NCBI GenBank assembly: GCA_964491375.1
Contig: CAZBGL010000235.1
Location: 1 to 12,778 of the forward strand
Direction of reading: 5' to 3'
Source: CAZBGL01 sp964491375
GTDB lineage: Bacteria > Desulfobacterota > Deferrisomatia > Deferrisomatales > Deferrisomataceae
Length of the DNA stretch: 12,778 bases
Shown: one piece after another, positions 1 through 7,045 of the stretch
Layout of the letters: every line of letters begins with the position of its first letter
Numbering within the stretch: the stretch's first letter is position 1
Made by a program: the position numbers and the translations under genes
Notes under the pieces: generated by a model
What the model was told of the DNA's origin: nothing
What the model saw: only the letters and a program-made list of their open reading frames with translations
Databases searched by the model: none

Positions 1-2743
1 TGGTCTTCATGATCTCGGCAAACCCCTCGGGCGTCATGAGGGCGATCATCTTCTCGAACACGGCCCACTGGGCCCGGACCTCGGGGTTGGGGTCGGGAAG
101 CGCGTGGCCCAGAGCCTCGGCCGCGAACCGGGCCAGGTCCACCACCTCCACGGGCACACCGCGCTTCTGGGCGGCCACCCGCAGCTGGAACTGGCAGCAC
201 GGACACGCGGCCAGGACCTTGGTGGCCCCCGCCTCCACGGCCTCCTCCAGCCGCGCCCGGCCCACGTCGGCGGCTACTTCGGGCTCCTTGATCAAGGTGA
301 GCACCGACCCGCAGCACCACGCCTCGTCGCGGTTGTGGGCCATCTCCACGAACCGCGTGCCGGGCACGGCCCGGATCAGCTCCCGGGGCGCCTCGTACAC
401 GCCCGACACCCGGCCCATGTGGCACGAGTCGTGCCAGGTGACCGTCTCCACGGCCGGGGATCGCTCGGGGAACCGGAACGCGCCGCTCCGGATCCTCTCG
501 GCCACCACCTCGCTGTAGTGGCGCGCGGTGATCCCGTAGTCCAACCCGAGCTTCCGGGCCCACTGGGGATACACTTTCCGCCACATCATGTCACAGGCCG
601 GGCACGAGGTGATCACCGTGTCCGCGCCGGCCTCCTTCACTGCCTGCAGGTTCTTCTTGAACGTCTCGGCGAACAGCTCCCACTTGCCGGCCACGAGCAT
701 GGGCGTGGCGCAGCAGTTTTCCTTCTCGCCCAGGTATGTGAACTCCACGCCGGCCGCTTCCAGGAGCCGCACGCTGGCGATGGCGATGTCACGCTCCACG
801 TAGCTCGCCGTGCACCCGGCGAAGTACACCGCCTTGGCCCGGCGGCCGGGGCCGTGCTTCTCTTTCAAGTCTTCTGGGAACCAGCCGGCGCGGTCCCTGC
901 GGTAGCCCGCCCAGATGTTGCCCTGACCCTCGAGGGCCGCGGCCATCATCTCGAACGGCGGGAACGTCATGCGGCCCTGGTCCTGCACGAGCTTGCCCCG
1001 CAGCTTCATCCACGAGCGCTCCACCGGCAGGTCCTCGGGGCAACGGTGGTCGCACAGCTCGCACGTGGTGCAGGCCAGGAACGTGTCCACCATGCGCTGG
1101 TCCCACTCGGTCCGTCCTTCCAGGTACTCCCGCAGCCAGTACCACTTGCCCCGGGGAGACTGGCTCTCCCACCACCGTCCCCGGAACTGGGTGCACTCGT
1201 CTACGCAGTAGCCGCACTGGCTGCACGCGTAGGCGTACCACGCCACGTCCGCGGGAACCCCCTTCACCTCGCCGTCCCGGGGCCGCTCGCCCAGCTCCAC
1301 CTGCACCGCGTTGCCCATTTTGCGGGCCACGGGCTCGAACGTGCCGGCCATCTTGAGCGCCCGGCCCAGGAGGCCGTTGTCCAGGACCTTGCGGGGGTTG
1401 AGGAGCCCCTGCGGGTCGGTTCGGGCCTTGAACCGGCGCAGCCGCCCCACCCGGTCCGGCCCCAGCACGGCCTCGGCCCGGTCCGCGAAGAACAGCCCCG
1501 TGGAATACGCGCGCCCCCCGAGCCGCTCGGCGATCTTGAGCACGGTAAGCGACAGCCCGAAAACGAAGTTGTAGGTGAACTCCCTCCGGTCGGCCGGGAT
1601 GAACCCCAGGATCACCACCTCGGGCCGGCCGTCCCGGCCGCGGCGCACCACCAGGCCCTCCTTCACGATGGGCTGGCCCACCGACGAGGCCACCTCGTCG
1701 AGGAACGCGCTCAGCCGCTCCAGGGGCACCACCACCTCCGAGGGCACGAGCGACGGCCCCAGCCGCTTCACGGCCATCACGTTGAACCGGTTCGCCCATT
1801 CGTGCTCGGCCACCTCCCGGGGCAGCGCCCGGCCGCCCGCGACCCCGGCCGAGGCCCGGAGCCCTTGGCGGACCGCTCCGGCGTCCTGGGCCCGGAACGC
1901 GGCGGTCACCACGAACTCGGCCGGAAGCTCCACCCCGCCGTGGCGCGATCCCGGCGCCCGGTTCTTCATCTCGGCCATGCGGGGGTTGATGAACGTGACC
2001 GACCACACGGGCAGGTCGGACGCGGCCAGATCCACCAGGAACCGCTGGAGCGACGCCGCGTCCGGAAACGCCAGGGCCTCCACCTCCACGCCGTGCCGGG
2101 GCAGGACCCGCAGGGTCACCCGGGTGATGAGGCCCGTGATGCCCTCGGCGTCTGCCACGAGATCCAGATCCCCGCCGGCCATCTCGCGCACCGTGCCGTC
2201 GGCCAGCACCACCCGGGCCGACACCACGTTCTCGGGGAACGTTCCGAACCGGTAACTGCCGATGCCCACTCCGCCCTGGGCCAGCCATCCGCCCACCGTG
2301 GACGACGGGTAACTGGTGGGGTACAGGCGAAGCGTCAGGCCCTGGCGGGCCAGCGCCCGGTCCAGCCGCTCCCAGGTGATCCCCGGCTCTACCGTGGCCG
2401 TGCTCGCCTCGGCGTCCAGTTCGAGCACGCGCTGCATCCGGCAGAAGTCCACCGCAATGCCCTGGCCAGCGGGCACGGCACCGCCGTATCCGGACGTGGC
2501 CTTTCCCCGGGGTGTCAGCGGGATGTGCTCGCGGCGGGCCCACGCCACCAAGCGCACCACCTCTTCCTCGGCCACGGGCTGCACCACGGCCGCGGGGCGG
2601 GTGTCGCCCAGCAGGGGGCGGACGAGCCGGGGGATCTCGGCGATGTCGTGCCCGTAGAGCAGCCGCTCGGTGGGATCAAACGTGACCCGGTCTCCGAACA
2701 CGTCCCGGAGCCACTTCTTTTGGCCCTGCCCGAGTTCCTTCAT
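1..2743 (-). CDS. FAD-binding / 4Fe-4S / double CCG-domain oxidoreductase (partial, 3' end outside window)
   Basis: The frame stays open from the ATG at 2743 to the window edge (914 codons), so the C-terminus is cut, probably by only a few residues. Residues about 45-215 form a PCMH-type FAD-binding domain (PRGKATSGYGG at 78-88, GGWLAQGGVGIGSYRFG at 151-167), followed by a FAD-oxidase C-terminal region to about 480. Two cysteine clusters (C507, C510, C513, C517 and C558, C561, C564, C568-P) make a ferredoxin-like 2x[4Fe-4S] unit. Two CCG domains follow: C644, C677-C678, C714xxC717 and C774, C810-C811, C847xxC850, as in GlpC, GlcF and HdrB/HdrD. There is no signal peptide or membrane helix, so it should be cytoplasmic. 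By family it oxidises a 2-hydroxy acid (D-lactate or glycolate type) and passes electrons through Fe-S centres; the substrate cannot be read from the sequence. A GAGGGAGG ribosome binding site at 2749-2756 supports the start. It is divergent from the signalling operon. Confidence 0.9.
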   Translation of the reverse strand, partial: MKELGQGQKKWLRDVFGDRVTFDPTERLLYGHDIAEIPRLVRPLLGDTRPAAVVQPVAEEEVVRLVAWARREHIPLTPRGKATSGYGGAVPAGQGIAVDFCRMQRVLELDAEASTATVEPGITWERLDRALARQGLTLRLYPTSYPSSTVGGWLAQGGVGIGSYRFGTFPENVVSARVVLADGTVREMAGGDLDLVADAEGITGLITRVTLRVLPRHGVEVEALAFPDAASLQRFLVDLAASDLPVWSVTFINPRMAEMKNRAPGSRHGGVELPAEFVVTAAFRAQDAGAVRQGLRASAGVAGGRALPREVAEHEWANRFNVMAVKRLGPSLVPSEVVVPLERLSAFLDEVASSVGQPIVKEGLVVRRGRDGRPEVVILGFIPADRREFTYNFVFGLSLTVLKIAERLGGRAYSTGLFFADRAEAVLGPDRVGRLRRFKARTDPQGLLNPRKVLDNGLLGRALKMAGTFEPVARKMGNAVQVELGERPRDGEVKGVPADVAWYAYACSQCGYCVDECTQFRGRWWESQSPRGKWYWLREYLEGRTEWDQRMVDTFLACTTCELCDHRCPEDLPVERSWMKLRGKLVQDQGRMTFPPFEMMAAALEGQGNIWAGYRRDRAGWFPEDLKEKHGPGRRAKAVYFAGCTASYVERDIAIASVRLLEAAGVEFTYLGEKENCCATPMLVAGKWELFAETFKKNLQAVKEAGADTVITSCPACDMMWRKVYPQWARKLGLDYGITARHYSEVVAERIRSGAFRFPERSPAVETVTWHDSCHMGRVSGVYEAPRELIRAVPGTRFVEMAHNRDEAWCCGSVLTLIKEPEVAADVGRARLEEAVEAGATKVLAACPCCQFQLRVAAQKRGVPVEVVDLARFAAEALGHALPDPNPEVRAQWAVFEKMIALMTPEGFAEIMKT

Positions 2744-2799
2744 GGCGACCTCCCTCGTCGATGGGATGAGGATCCGGAAAATACCCTGTTCGTGCCTGT

Positions 2800-2817
2800 G
2801 TTCACGAGCACGTTCAC
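2800..2817. promoter_or_regulatory. Possible operator: GTTCAC direct repeat with overlapping inverted repeat
   Basis: GTTCAC occurs at 2800-2805 and again at 2812-2817, a 12-bp period that would place both copies on nearly the same DNA face. An inverted repeat TCGTG / CACGA (2790-2794 and 2803-2807) overlaps it. It lies 57-74 bp upstream of the oxidoreductase start, where a regulator could act. The regulator is unknown and chance occurrence is quite possible. Confidence 0.2.
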
Positions 2818-2908
2818 CGCTTGGATGCGGGAAAACGTGGCAAGGTTACGGCGCTGGCCGTGTTCGGGCCGCACTGCTCCTTGGGGGCCGGAAGGACCGA
2901 AAATCTCC

Positions 2909-2924
2909 TGGCCTAGCCGTTGCA
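2909..2924 (+). promoter_or_regulatory. Sigma-54 (RpoN) type -24/-12 promoter
   Basis: TGGC at 2909-2912 and TTGCA at 2920-2924 match both halves of the TGGCACG-N4-TTGCW consensus, with the exact GG-N10-GC spacing. The middle ACG is not conserved (CTA here). Transcription would start near 2936 and give a leader of about 170 nt before the receiver gene at 3106. Sigma-54 promoters need an AAA+ activator; none is encoded in this window. It is the best promoter match seen in the window. Confidence 0.5.
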
Positions 2925-3069
2925 GAAGCACTAGGTTGCCCCGTGCGACGCCTACTCGACGGCGCGCAGCCGCCTCCTTCTGGCAGGTGTTCTGGCTGGC
3001 GAACACGCCCAGTCAAAAAAGCACCTGATTCCATAAAGGGTCGCCCATCGGCTTCCGAACAGGATGCAG

Positions 3070-3090
3070 ACCCGGGACTGCGCCCCGGGT
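3070..3090 (+). promoter_or_regulatory. Leader hairpin upstream of the receiver ribosome binding site
   Basis: ACCCGGG (3070-3076) pairs perfectly with CCCGGGT (3084-3090) around a 7-nt loop, giving a very stable GC stem that ends one base before the ribosome binding site. No U run follows, so it is not a classical terminator. It may affect translation initiation or mRNA stability; this is inference. Confidence 0.35.
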
Positions 3091-3105
3091 GGAGGAGAAG
3101 CCTCC
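3091..3105 (+). promoter_or_regulatory. Ribosome binding site able to pair with the bases just before the start codon
   Basis: GGAGG at 3091-3095, the core of the Shine-Dalgarno sequence, can pair with CCTCC at 3101-3105 across a 5-nt AGAAG loop, directly before the ATG at 3106. The element both sets the start (rather than the in-frame ATG at 3064) and could hide the ribosome binding site. Whether it folds in vivo, next to the stem at 3070-3090, is not known. Confidence 0.4.
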
Positions 3106-3531
3106 ATGGCCCAGCCGTTGACCGTGCTCATCGTGGACGACGAACCGTCCATCCTGCGCACCCTCTCCCTGTGCCTCCGGCGGGCAGGGTTCGCGTGCGA
3201 GACCTTTTCCGACTCCCGGGCCGCCTTGGAGCGCCTCCGGAAGGACCCGCCGGTCCACATCCTTTTGACCGACGTGGTCATGCCCGGGATGGACGGCCTG
3301 GAGATGATCCGGATCCTCCGGGAAGAGGGGGCCTTTACCCAGGTGGTGGTGATGACCGCGTACAGCTCGGTGGACCGCATTCTAGAAGCCTACCGTCTCG
3401 GCGCGTCCGACTTCCTTCCCAAGCCGTTCGAGAACCTCGAACAGGTGGTGAGCGTGGTGCGCGCCGCGGAGGCCCGCTACCAACGGTGGCGGGCCGCCCT
3501 CACCCGAACCCTCAAGAGGGAGGCCCCATGA
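3106..3531 (+). CDS. Stand-alone receiver-domain response regulator
   Basis: This 141-residue protein is essentially one CheY-like receiver domain. The acidic pocket is D11-D12, the phospho-acceptor is D56 in LLTDVVMPGMDG, the switch threonine is T84 (VVMTAYSS) and the conserved lysine is K106 (FLPKPF). About 20 basic residues follow the receiver and there is no output domain. The ATG at 3106 is chosen over the in-frame ATG at 3064 because GGAGGAG lies 8 nt upstream and the fold starts right after it. Its stop overlaps the next start (ATGA at 3528-3531). It is likely phosphorylated by the kinase two genes downstream and may signal through the winged-helix protein between them; both points are inferred from operon context. 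Confidence 0.93.
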   Translation: MAQPLTVLIVDDEPSILRTLSLCLRRAGFACETFSDSRAALERLRKDPPVHILLTDVVMPGMDGLEMIRILREEGAFTQVVVMTAYSSVDRILEAYRLGASDFLPKPFENLEQVVSVVRAAEARYQRWRAALTRTLKREAP

Positions 3532-4112
3532 ACGTGGATCTGATCCTGGGAAGTCGGGCCCGGGTCCGGATCCTCAGGGCCCTGTACGAACAGGACGGGG
3601 TATCCGGCCGGAAACTCTCGGCCCGGGCCGGCGTCTCCCCGTCGTCGGGAAAGGCGGCCTTGGAGGAACTCATGGCAGTGGGACTCGTGCTCCAGACCCG
3701 GGAGGGCGGGCGTCATTCGTACGAGATCAACCGGTCCCACGTGCTGGCCGAGCCCCTGGAGCAGCTGTTCTCGCTGGAGCGGCGTTATCTTCACAGAATC
3801 GCAGCCCGGCTGGAGCCCCTGCTCAACACTGAGAAGGCCGGCCCCTTGCGGGCGTTCTGCGTGGACGACGCAAAGCGGGTTTCGTTGCTGGTCTCCAACC
3901 CGGTACGCCCCGGCTCGACCCTTCGGCACCGGATGGACCGGCTCCTGTGGTATACGTTCGGGCTCAAGCTGGGCAAGGTGTCCCACGAACCCGCGGCGTT
4001 CGATGCGGAAGGGGACGTGTGGGTGGCGCCCTCGGCCTTTCAGAACCTGAAGGACAACGAGAGGAGGCGCTTTCTCAAGTTCTTTAACATCCAAAGGAGG
4101 CAAGGGCGGTGA
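3528..4112 (+). CDS. Winged-helix DNA-binding protein with atypical C-terminal half (possibly degenerate nucleotidyltransferase)
   Basis: A 194-residue protein. Residues 1-70 read as a winged helix: helices around ARVRILRALYEQ and SGRKLSARAGVSPSSGKAALEELMAVGLV, then a wing REGGRHSYEINR. A helical linker (72-100) follows. The C-terminal half (105-194) is unfamiliar. Its layout, a strand VSLLVSNP, a helix RHRMDRLLWYTFG, then KVSHEPAAF, recalls the nucleotidyltransferase domain that often follows this kind of winged helix, but I see no GS motif or D-x-D, so any such domain would be inactive. This relationship is inference. The ATG overlaps the receiver stop by 4 nt, with GGGAGG upstream, and the stop overlaps the kinase start. 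It is probably the DNA-binding output of this operon. A plain MarR/ArsR-like regulator is the alternative. Confidence 0.78.
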   Translation: MNVDLILGSRARVRILRALYEQDGVSGRKLSARAGVSPSSGKAALEELMAVGLVLQTREGGRHSYEINRSHVLAEPLEQLFSLERRYLHRIAARLEPLLNTEKAGPLRAFCVDDAKRVSLLVSNPVRPGSTLRHRMDRLLWYTFGLKLGKVSHEPAAFDAEGDVWVAPSAFQNLKDNERRRFLKFFNIQRRQGR

Positions 4113-5344
4113 GTGCGGCCCACGATACGGAAAGGTCTCCTCGGGGGAGCGGCATCTCTCCTTTGGGGCAGACGGGGCTCCGGGTCCTGGTGGTGGACGA
4201 CGACCCCTCGGTTCGCCAGGTCGTTTCCAAGACACTCCAGGAGGTCGGGCACGAAGTCGTCACCGCTTCGGACGGGCTGGAGGCCTGGATGCTGTTCGAC
4301 CGGGATCCCTTCCCCATGGTCGTCACCGACATCATGATGCCGGGAATCGACGGCCTGGAACTCCTGAAGAAAATCCGCGAGATCGACCCTCACGTCGAGG
4401 TGGTGCTCATCACCGGCTTCGGCGAGACCCGCCTGGTGATCGAGGCGCTGCGGCGGGGGGCGTCCAACTTCATCGAAAAACCGTTTACCCCGGAAGGTCT
4501 CCTCGAGCAGCTCGCTCCTTCGTTCCACCGGTGCGCCCTGGCACGGGAAAGGGAACGGCTCGCGGCCGAGATCGAGGCGCTGCGCGAGCGCGAGGAGCGC
4601 GACCGCAGGATGGCCGCCCTGGGAAGGCTGCTTTCCGGGCTGGCCCACGAGATCCACAACCCCCTCACGTTCATCAAGGGGAACGCAGAGCTGCTGGAGC
4701 GCTACTGGGACGAGGCCGCCGCCGAGATCCGCAAGGCCCTGGGAACCGAGCCCCAGGTGCTGGGCGAGATGAGGGACCTGCTCGGGGACCTCCAGCACGG
4801 GGTGCACAGGATCGAGTCCATGGTCGAGGCCGTGAAGACCCTGGCGGGCGGGGGGCCTCGGTCCAGCGAGGACGTCCGTCTCAGGGACCTCATGTACGCG
4901 GCGTTTCGCATCGCCCTGGCCAAGAAGCCCAAGGAGGTGGCCGCCGACTTCGCTTTCCCGCCGGAGGACTGGATTGTCACGGTGAACCGGGAGGACATGG
5001 AGGGCTGCTTCGTCAACCTGCTGGTCAACGCCTTCGAAGCGGTGGGCTGCGAGGGCAGCGCCGTGACGTTCCGGGTGCGAGAGATCCCCTACGCTACGAA
5101 CCGGTTCTCCGGATTTGTGGATGTGATCGTGGAGGACGACGGCCCGGGAATCCCCCAGGGGATCATCGACGAGGTGTTCACCCCGTTCTTCACGACCAAA
5201 CAAGGGGGGATGGGGCTGGGCTTGAGCCTCGCCTACGAGGCGGCCAAGCGCAACGGCGCCCAGCTCGAGATCCAGAGCGAAGAGGGCAAGGGCACGCGGG
5301 TGATCGTGCGCCTCCCGTACCGGGAGGCATCGGGAAAGGCGTAA
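4109..5344 (+). CDS. Soluble histidine kinase with N-terminal receiver domain
   Basis: A 411-residue protein starting at GTG 4109, overlapping the previous stop (GTGA) with GGAGG 8 nt upstream. Residues 23-140 form a receiver (D30-D32 pocket, phospho-acceptor D74 in VTDIMMPGIDG, T102, K124). A charged coiled coil (141-168) leads to the dimerisation helix with phospho-histidine H180 in GLAHEIHNPLTF. The ATPase domain has an N box (FVNLLVNAFEAV, 301-312), G1 DDGPGIP (343-349), F box FTPFFTTK (357-364) and G2 GMGLGLSL (367-374). No membrane helix or PAS/GAF domain is visible, so the receiver is the apparent input. It would autophosphorylate on H180 and pass phosphate to its own receiver, to the stand-alone receiver at 3106, or both. 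An upstream kinase feeding D74 is another possible design. Confidence 0.94.
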   Translation: MSAAHDTERSPRGSGISPLGQTGLRVLVVDDDPSVRQVVSKTLQEVGHEVVTASDGLEAWMLFDRDPFPMVVTDIMMPGIDGLELLKKIREIDPHVEVVLITGFGETRLVIEALRRGASNFIEKPFTPEGLLEQLAPSFHRCALARERERLAAEIEALREREERDRRMAALGRLLSGLAHEIHNPLTFIKGNAELLERYWDEAAAEIRKALGTEPQVLGEMRDLLGDLQHGVHRIESMVEAVKTLAGGGPRSSEDVRLRDLMYAAFRIALAKKPKEVAADFAFPPEDWIVTVNREDMEGCFVNLLVNAFEAVGCEGSAVTFRVREIPYATNRFSGFVDVIVEDDGPGIPQGIIDEVFTPFFTTKQGGMGLGLSLAYEAAKRNGAQLEIQSEEGKGTRVIVRLPYREASGKA

Positions 5345-5400
5345 CCGGGAGCAGTTGGACCCCGGGACGTGGGCAGAGGGCGGCGCTTCGCTCGTTCCGT
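5345..5400. other. Convergent intergenic gap
   Basis: Two operons end toward each other across 56 nt. A weak inverted repeat CCGGG / CCCGG (5346-5350 and about 5360-5364) is present, but there is no T run on either strand, so no intrinsic terminator can be called. Termination may be Rho-dependent or lie inside the flanking genes. Confidence 0.4.
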
Positions 5401-6651
5401 TCAGAACAACTCGATTGCGGGGGTGGCGTGTTCCGGGGCGCCGGGCGATACCGCCGTCTCCCCAACGGCATCCGCATGGGTGTCGCGCTGGGCCTGCATG
5501 ACGTACGAGTCCTGCATGGAGTCGGCCGAGAAACCGTCCTCCGCGGGCAGCGCCTCCGGATCCCTGCGGCGGATGGCCTCCACCAGGCGGCCGATGTGGG
5601 CATCGATCCTCTCCAGGGCCCCCACTACCTGCTCCACGCGCTGGCGGGTCACGTCCTGGAACTGGATCCGGCCCAGGGTGTCCAGCACCAGATCCGCCAC
5701 CTTCTGGCTCCGTTCCTGAATGGCCCGCAGGGCCTCCTGGTGGAGCAAGGAGCACTGCTCCTCCAAGGCCCCCATGCCGGTCAACTGGTCATCCACCGAT
5801 GCGAGCATGTCCCGCTCCCGGGCCCGTTCCTCCTCGTCCAGTTTCCCGGAGAACTCGGCCTGGACCGTGTCGATCATCTGCCGGATCCCCTGTTCGATCC
5901 GGTCGGCCGCCCGCTCCGAGCGCACGGAAAGCTTGCGCACCTCGTCGGCCACCACCGCGAACCCGCGCCCCGCCTGGCCGGCCCGGGCGGCCTCGATACG
6001 GGCGTTCAAGGCCAGCAGGTTCGTCTGGGCGGCCACGTCCCGGACGAGTTCCGTCAGTTCCAGCAGCTCCTTGGACCGCTGGAGCACGTTCTGCACCCGT
6101 TCCCAATCGAGCACCAGCTCTTCCTTTCGGTGCTCCAGGTACTCGTGCATCCGGCGCACGGCTTCCCGGTCGGCTTTCTGCCGCTCGATGAGCTGTCTCG
6201 ACAACCGGTCGGTCTCCTCGATGCTCTCGGCCAGGTAGCCCAGCAGGTCCTTCATGGACCGGTCCAGATCGTCCAGGCGTGTGACGATCTCCATGGCGGC
6301 CTGCTCGGTCTGGCCCGTGACCCCTTCCAACTGGCTCCGGAACACCCCGTGGGCCTTGACGAACTCCTCCAGGCTCTCGACCGTTCGCTCGGCCAGTTGC
6401 CACAAGCGGTCGCGTTCCCTCGCCCGTTCGGCCCGCTCGGCCGCCCGCGCCGCGCCCGCCCGGCCCCGCCAAACCAGGGCGGCCCAGCACACCACGGCCC
6501 CCACGACTCCCACTGCCGCAATGTCCCAGGGGGCGGCGCCCCCCACGGCCCGGACCGCTGCGGCGCCGGCCGCGGCACCCGCCCCGGCCAGCCCCGCGAT
6601 CCACAGCCCGTCGGCCCGATGGAGCAGCATTTCCCGACTCACGCTTCTCAC
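5401..6651 (-). CDS. Short membrane-anchored methyl-accepting chemotaxis protein with CheZ-like motif
   Basis: A 416-residue protein with start GTG 6651, chosen because AGGAGG sits 5 nt upstream; GTG 6657 is in frame but abuts the same site. Two hydrophobic segments (about 16-36 and 43-61) are joined by only a few residues, so there is no periplasmic sensor domain. A long coiled coil follows. The kinase-contacting hairpin tip is DVAAQTNLLALNARIEAARAG (205-225) then GRGFAVVADEVRKLS; the usual LNAAIEAARAGE reads LNARIEAARAGQ here. In the descending arm FQDVTRQ (331-337) matches FQDLTGQ of CheZ, including the catalytic D and Q (D333, Q337). The tail is acidic and lacks a NWETF-type CheR tether. 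It is the last gene of the che operon, 22 nt after cheY, and probably signals to the CheA here from an intracellular or membrane cue. Confidence 0.93.
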   Translation of the reverse strand: MRSVSREMLLHRADGLWIAGLAGAGAAAGAAAVRAVGGAAPWDIAAVGVVGAVVCWAALVWRGRAGAARAAERAERARERDRLWQLAERTVESLEEFVKAHGVFRSQLEGVTGQTEQAAMEIVTRLDDLDRSMKDLLGYLAESIEETDRLSRQLIERQKADREAVRRMHEYLEHRKEELVLDWERVQNVLQRSKELLELTELVRDVAAQTNLLALNARIEAARAGQAGRGFAVVADEVRKLSVRSERAADRIEQGIRQMIDTVQAEFSGKLDEEERARERDMLASVDDQLTGMGALEEQCSLLHQEALRAIQERSQKVADLVLDTLGRIQFQDVTRQRVEQVVGALERIDAHIGRLVEAIRRRDPEALPAEDGFSADSMQDSYVMQAQRDTHADAVGETAVSPGAPEHATPAIELF

Positions 6652-6673
6652 GCCCACCTCCTCGTTGTCCCCG

Positions 6674-7045
6674 TCAGGCGCCCGGGATCACCTGCTGGAT
6701 CACCTTGAGCAGGTCCTGGGCCGGGACCGGCTTGACCATCCAGCCCGTTGCGCCGGCCCTGCGGGCCTCCTGCCGTTTGGCCTGCTGGGACTCCGTGGTC
6801 AGGACCAGGATCGGCGTGAACCGCGTGCCCGGCAGCTTCCGCACCTCCCGGATCAGGGTGATCCCGTCCATCTTGGGCATGTTGAGATCGGTGATGATCA
6901 GGTCCGGCTTCTCTCCGGCCCGGAGCTTGCCCAGCGCCTCGGTGCCGTCCGAGGCCTTCGCCACATTGTAGCCCGCCTTGGTCAGGATGGACTCCATGCT
7001 CATCAGGATCGTCGGGGAGTCGTCCACCAGCATCACCGTCTTCAT
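6674..7045 (-). CDS. cheY: CheY-like single-domain response regulator (tryptophan at the CheY Tyr106 position)
   Basis: A 123-residue receiver with no output domain. D8-D9 form the acidic pocket, D53 in ITDLNMPKMDG is the phospho-acceptor, T83 (VLTTES) is the switch residue and K105 (MVKPV) the conserved lysine. W102 stands where E. coli CheY has Tyr106. GGGGAGGT lies about 6 nt before the ATG, and the ATGA overlap with the STAS-like gene (7042-7045) indicates translational coupling. It should take phosphate from the CheA encoded upstream. Its target (flagellar motor, pilus or another system) is not visible; it could also act as a phosphate sink beside the other CheY-like protein at 9638-10012. 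Confidence 0.93.
   Translation of the reverse strand: MKTVMLVDDSPTILMSMESILTKAGYNVAKASDGTEALGKLRAGEKPDLIITDLNMPKMDGITLIREVRKLPGTRFTPILVLTTESQQAKRQEARRAGATGWMVKPVPAQDLLKVIQQVIPGA

Larger units (their letters stand above)
2744..3105. other. Divergent intergenic region
   Basis: This 362-nt region separates the leftward oxidoreductase from the rightward signalling operon. Short open frames cross it but none has a recognisable protein or a good ribosome binding site. It holds a sigma-54-like element, a possible repeat operator near the oxidoreductase start, and hairpins next to the first plus-strand ribosome binding site, listed separately. I see no convincing sigma-70 promoter for the oxidoreductase. 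Confidence 0.6.

Noticed and set aside
104..3028. Plus-strand open frame of 974 codons opposite the oxidoreductase
   Set aside because: Its translation is rich in H, P, R, G and L without any domain, as expected for an antisense frame in GC-rich DNA, whereas the minus-strand frame has complete FAD, Fe-S and CCG motifs.
3064..3105. Upstream ATG at 3064 as start of the receiver gene
   Set aside because: It has no ribosome binding site, would add 14 unconserved residues and would run through the hairpins. GGAGGAG is correctly spaced for the ATG at 3106.
2936..3105. Riboswitch (for example c-di-GMP class) in the 5' leader
   Set aside because: I looked for the conserved GEMM-type loop sequences and did not find them. 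Only simple GC hairpins are visible.
5345..5400. Bidirectional intrinsic terminator between the convergent operons
   Set aside because: The only inverted repeat has a 5-bp stem and no T or A run follows on either strand.
5401..5412. C-terminal IELF of the MCP as a CheR tether like NWETF
   Set aside because: The tether needs an aromatic residue three positions before the final aromatic; here it is isoleucine, and the CheR has no obvious added receptor-docking segment.
4531..6708. Plus-strand open frame of 725 codons over the kinase and MCP genes
   Set aside because: It runs across a real gene in the same direction and one in the opposite direction, with low-complexity translation. The kinase and MCP frames carry all the conserved motifs.
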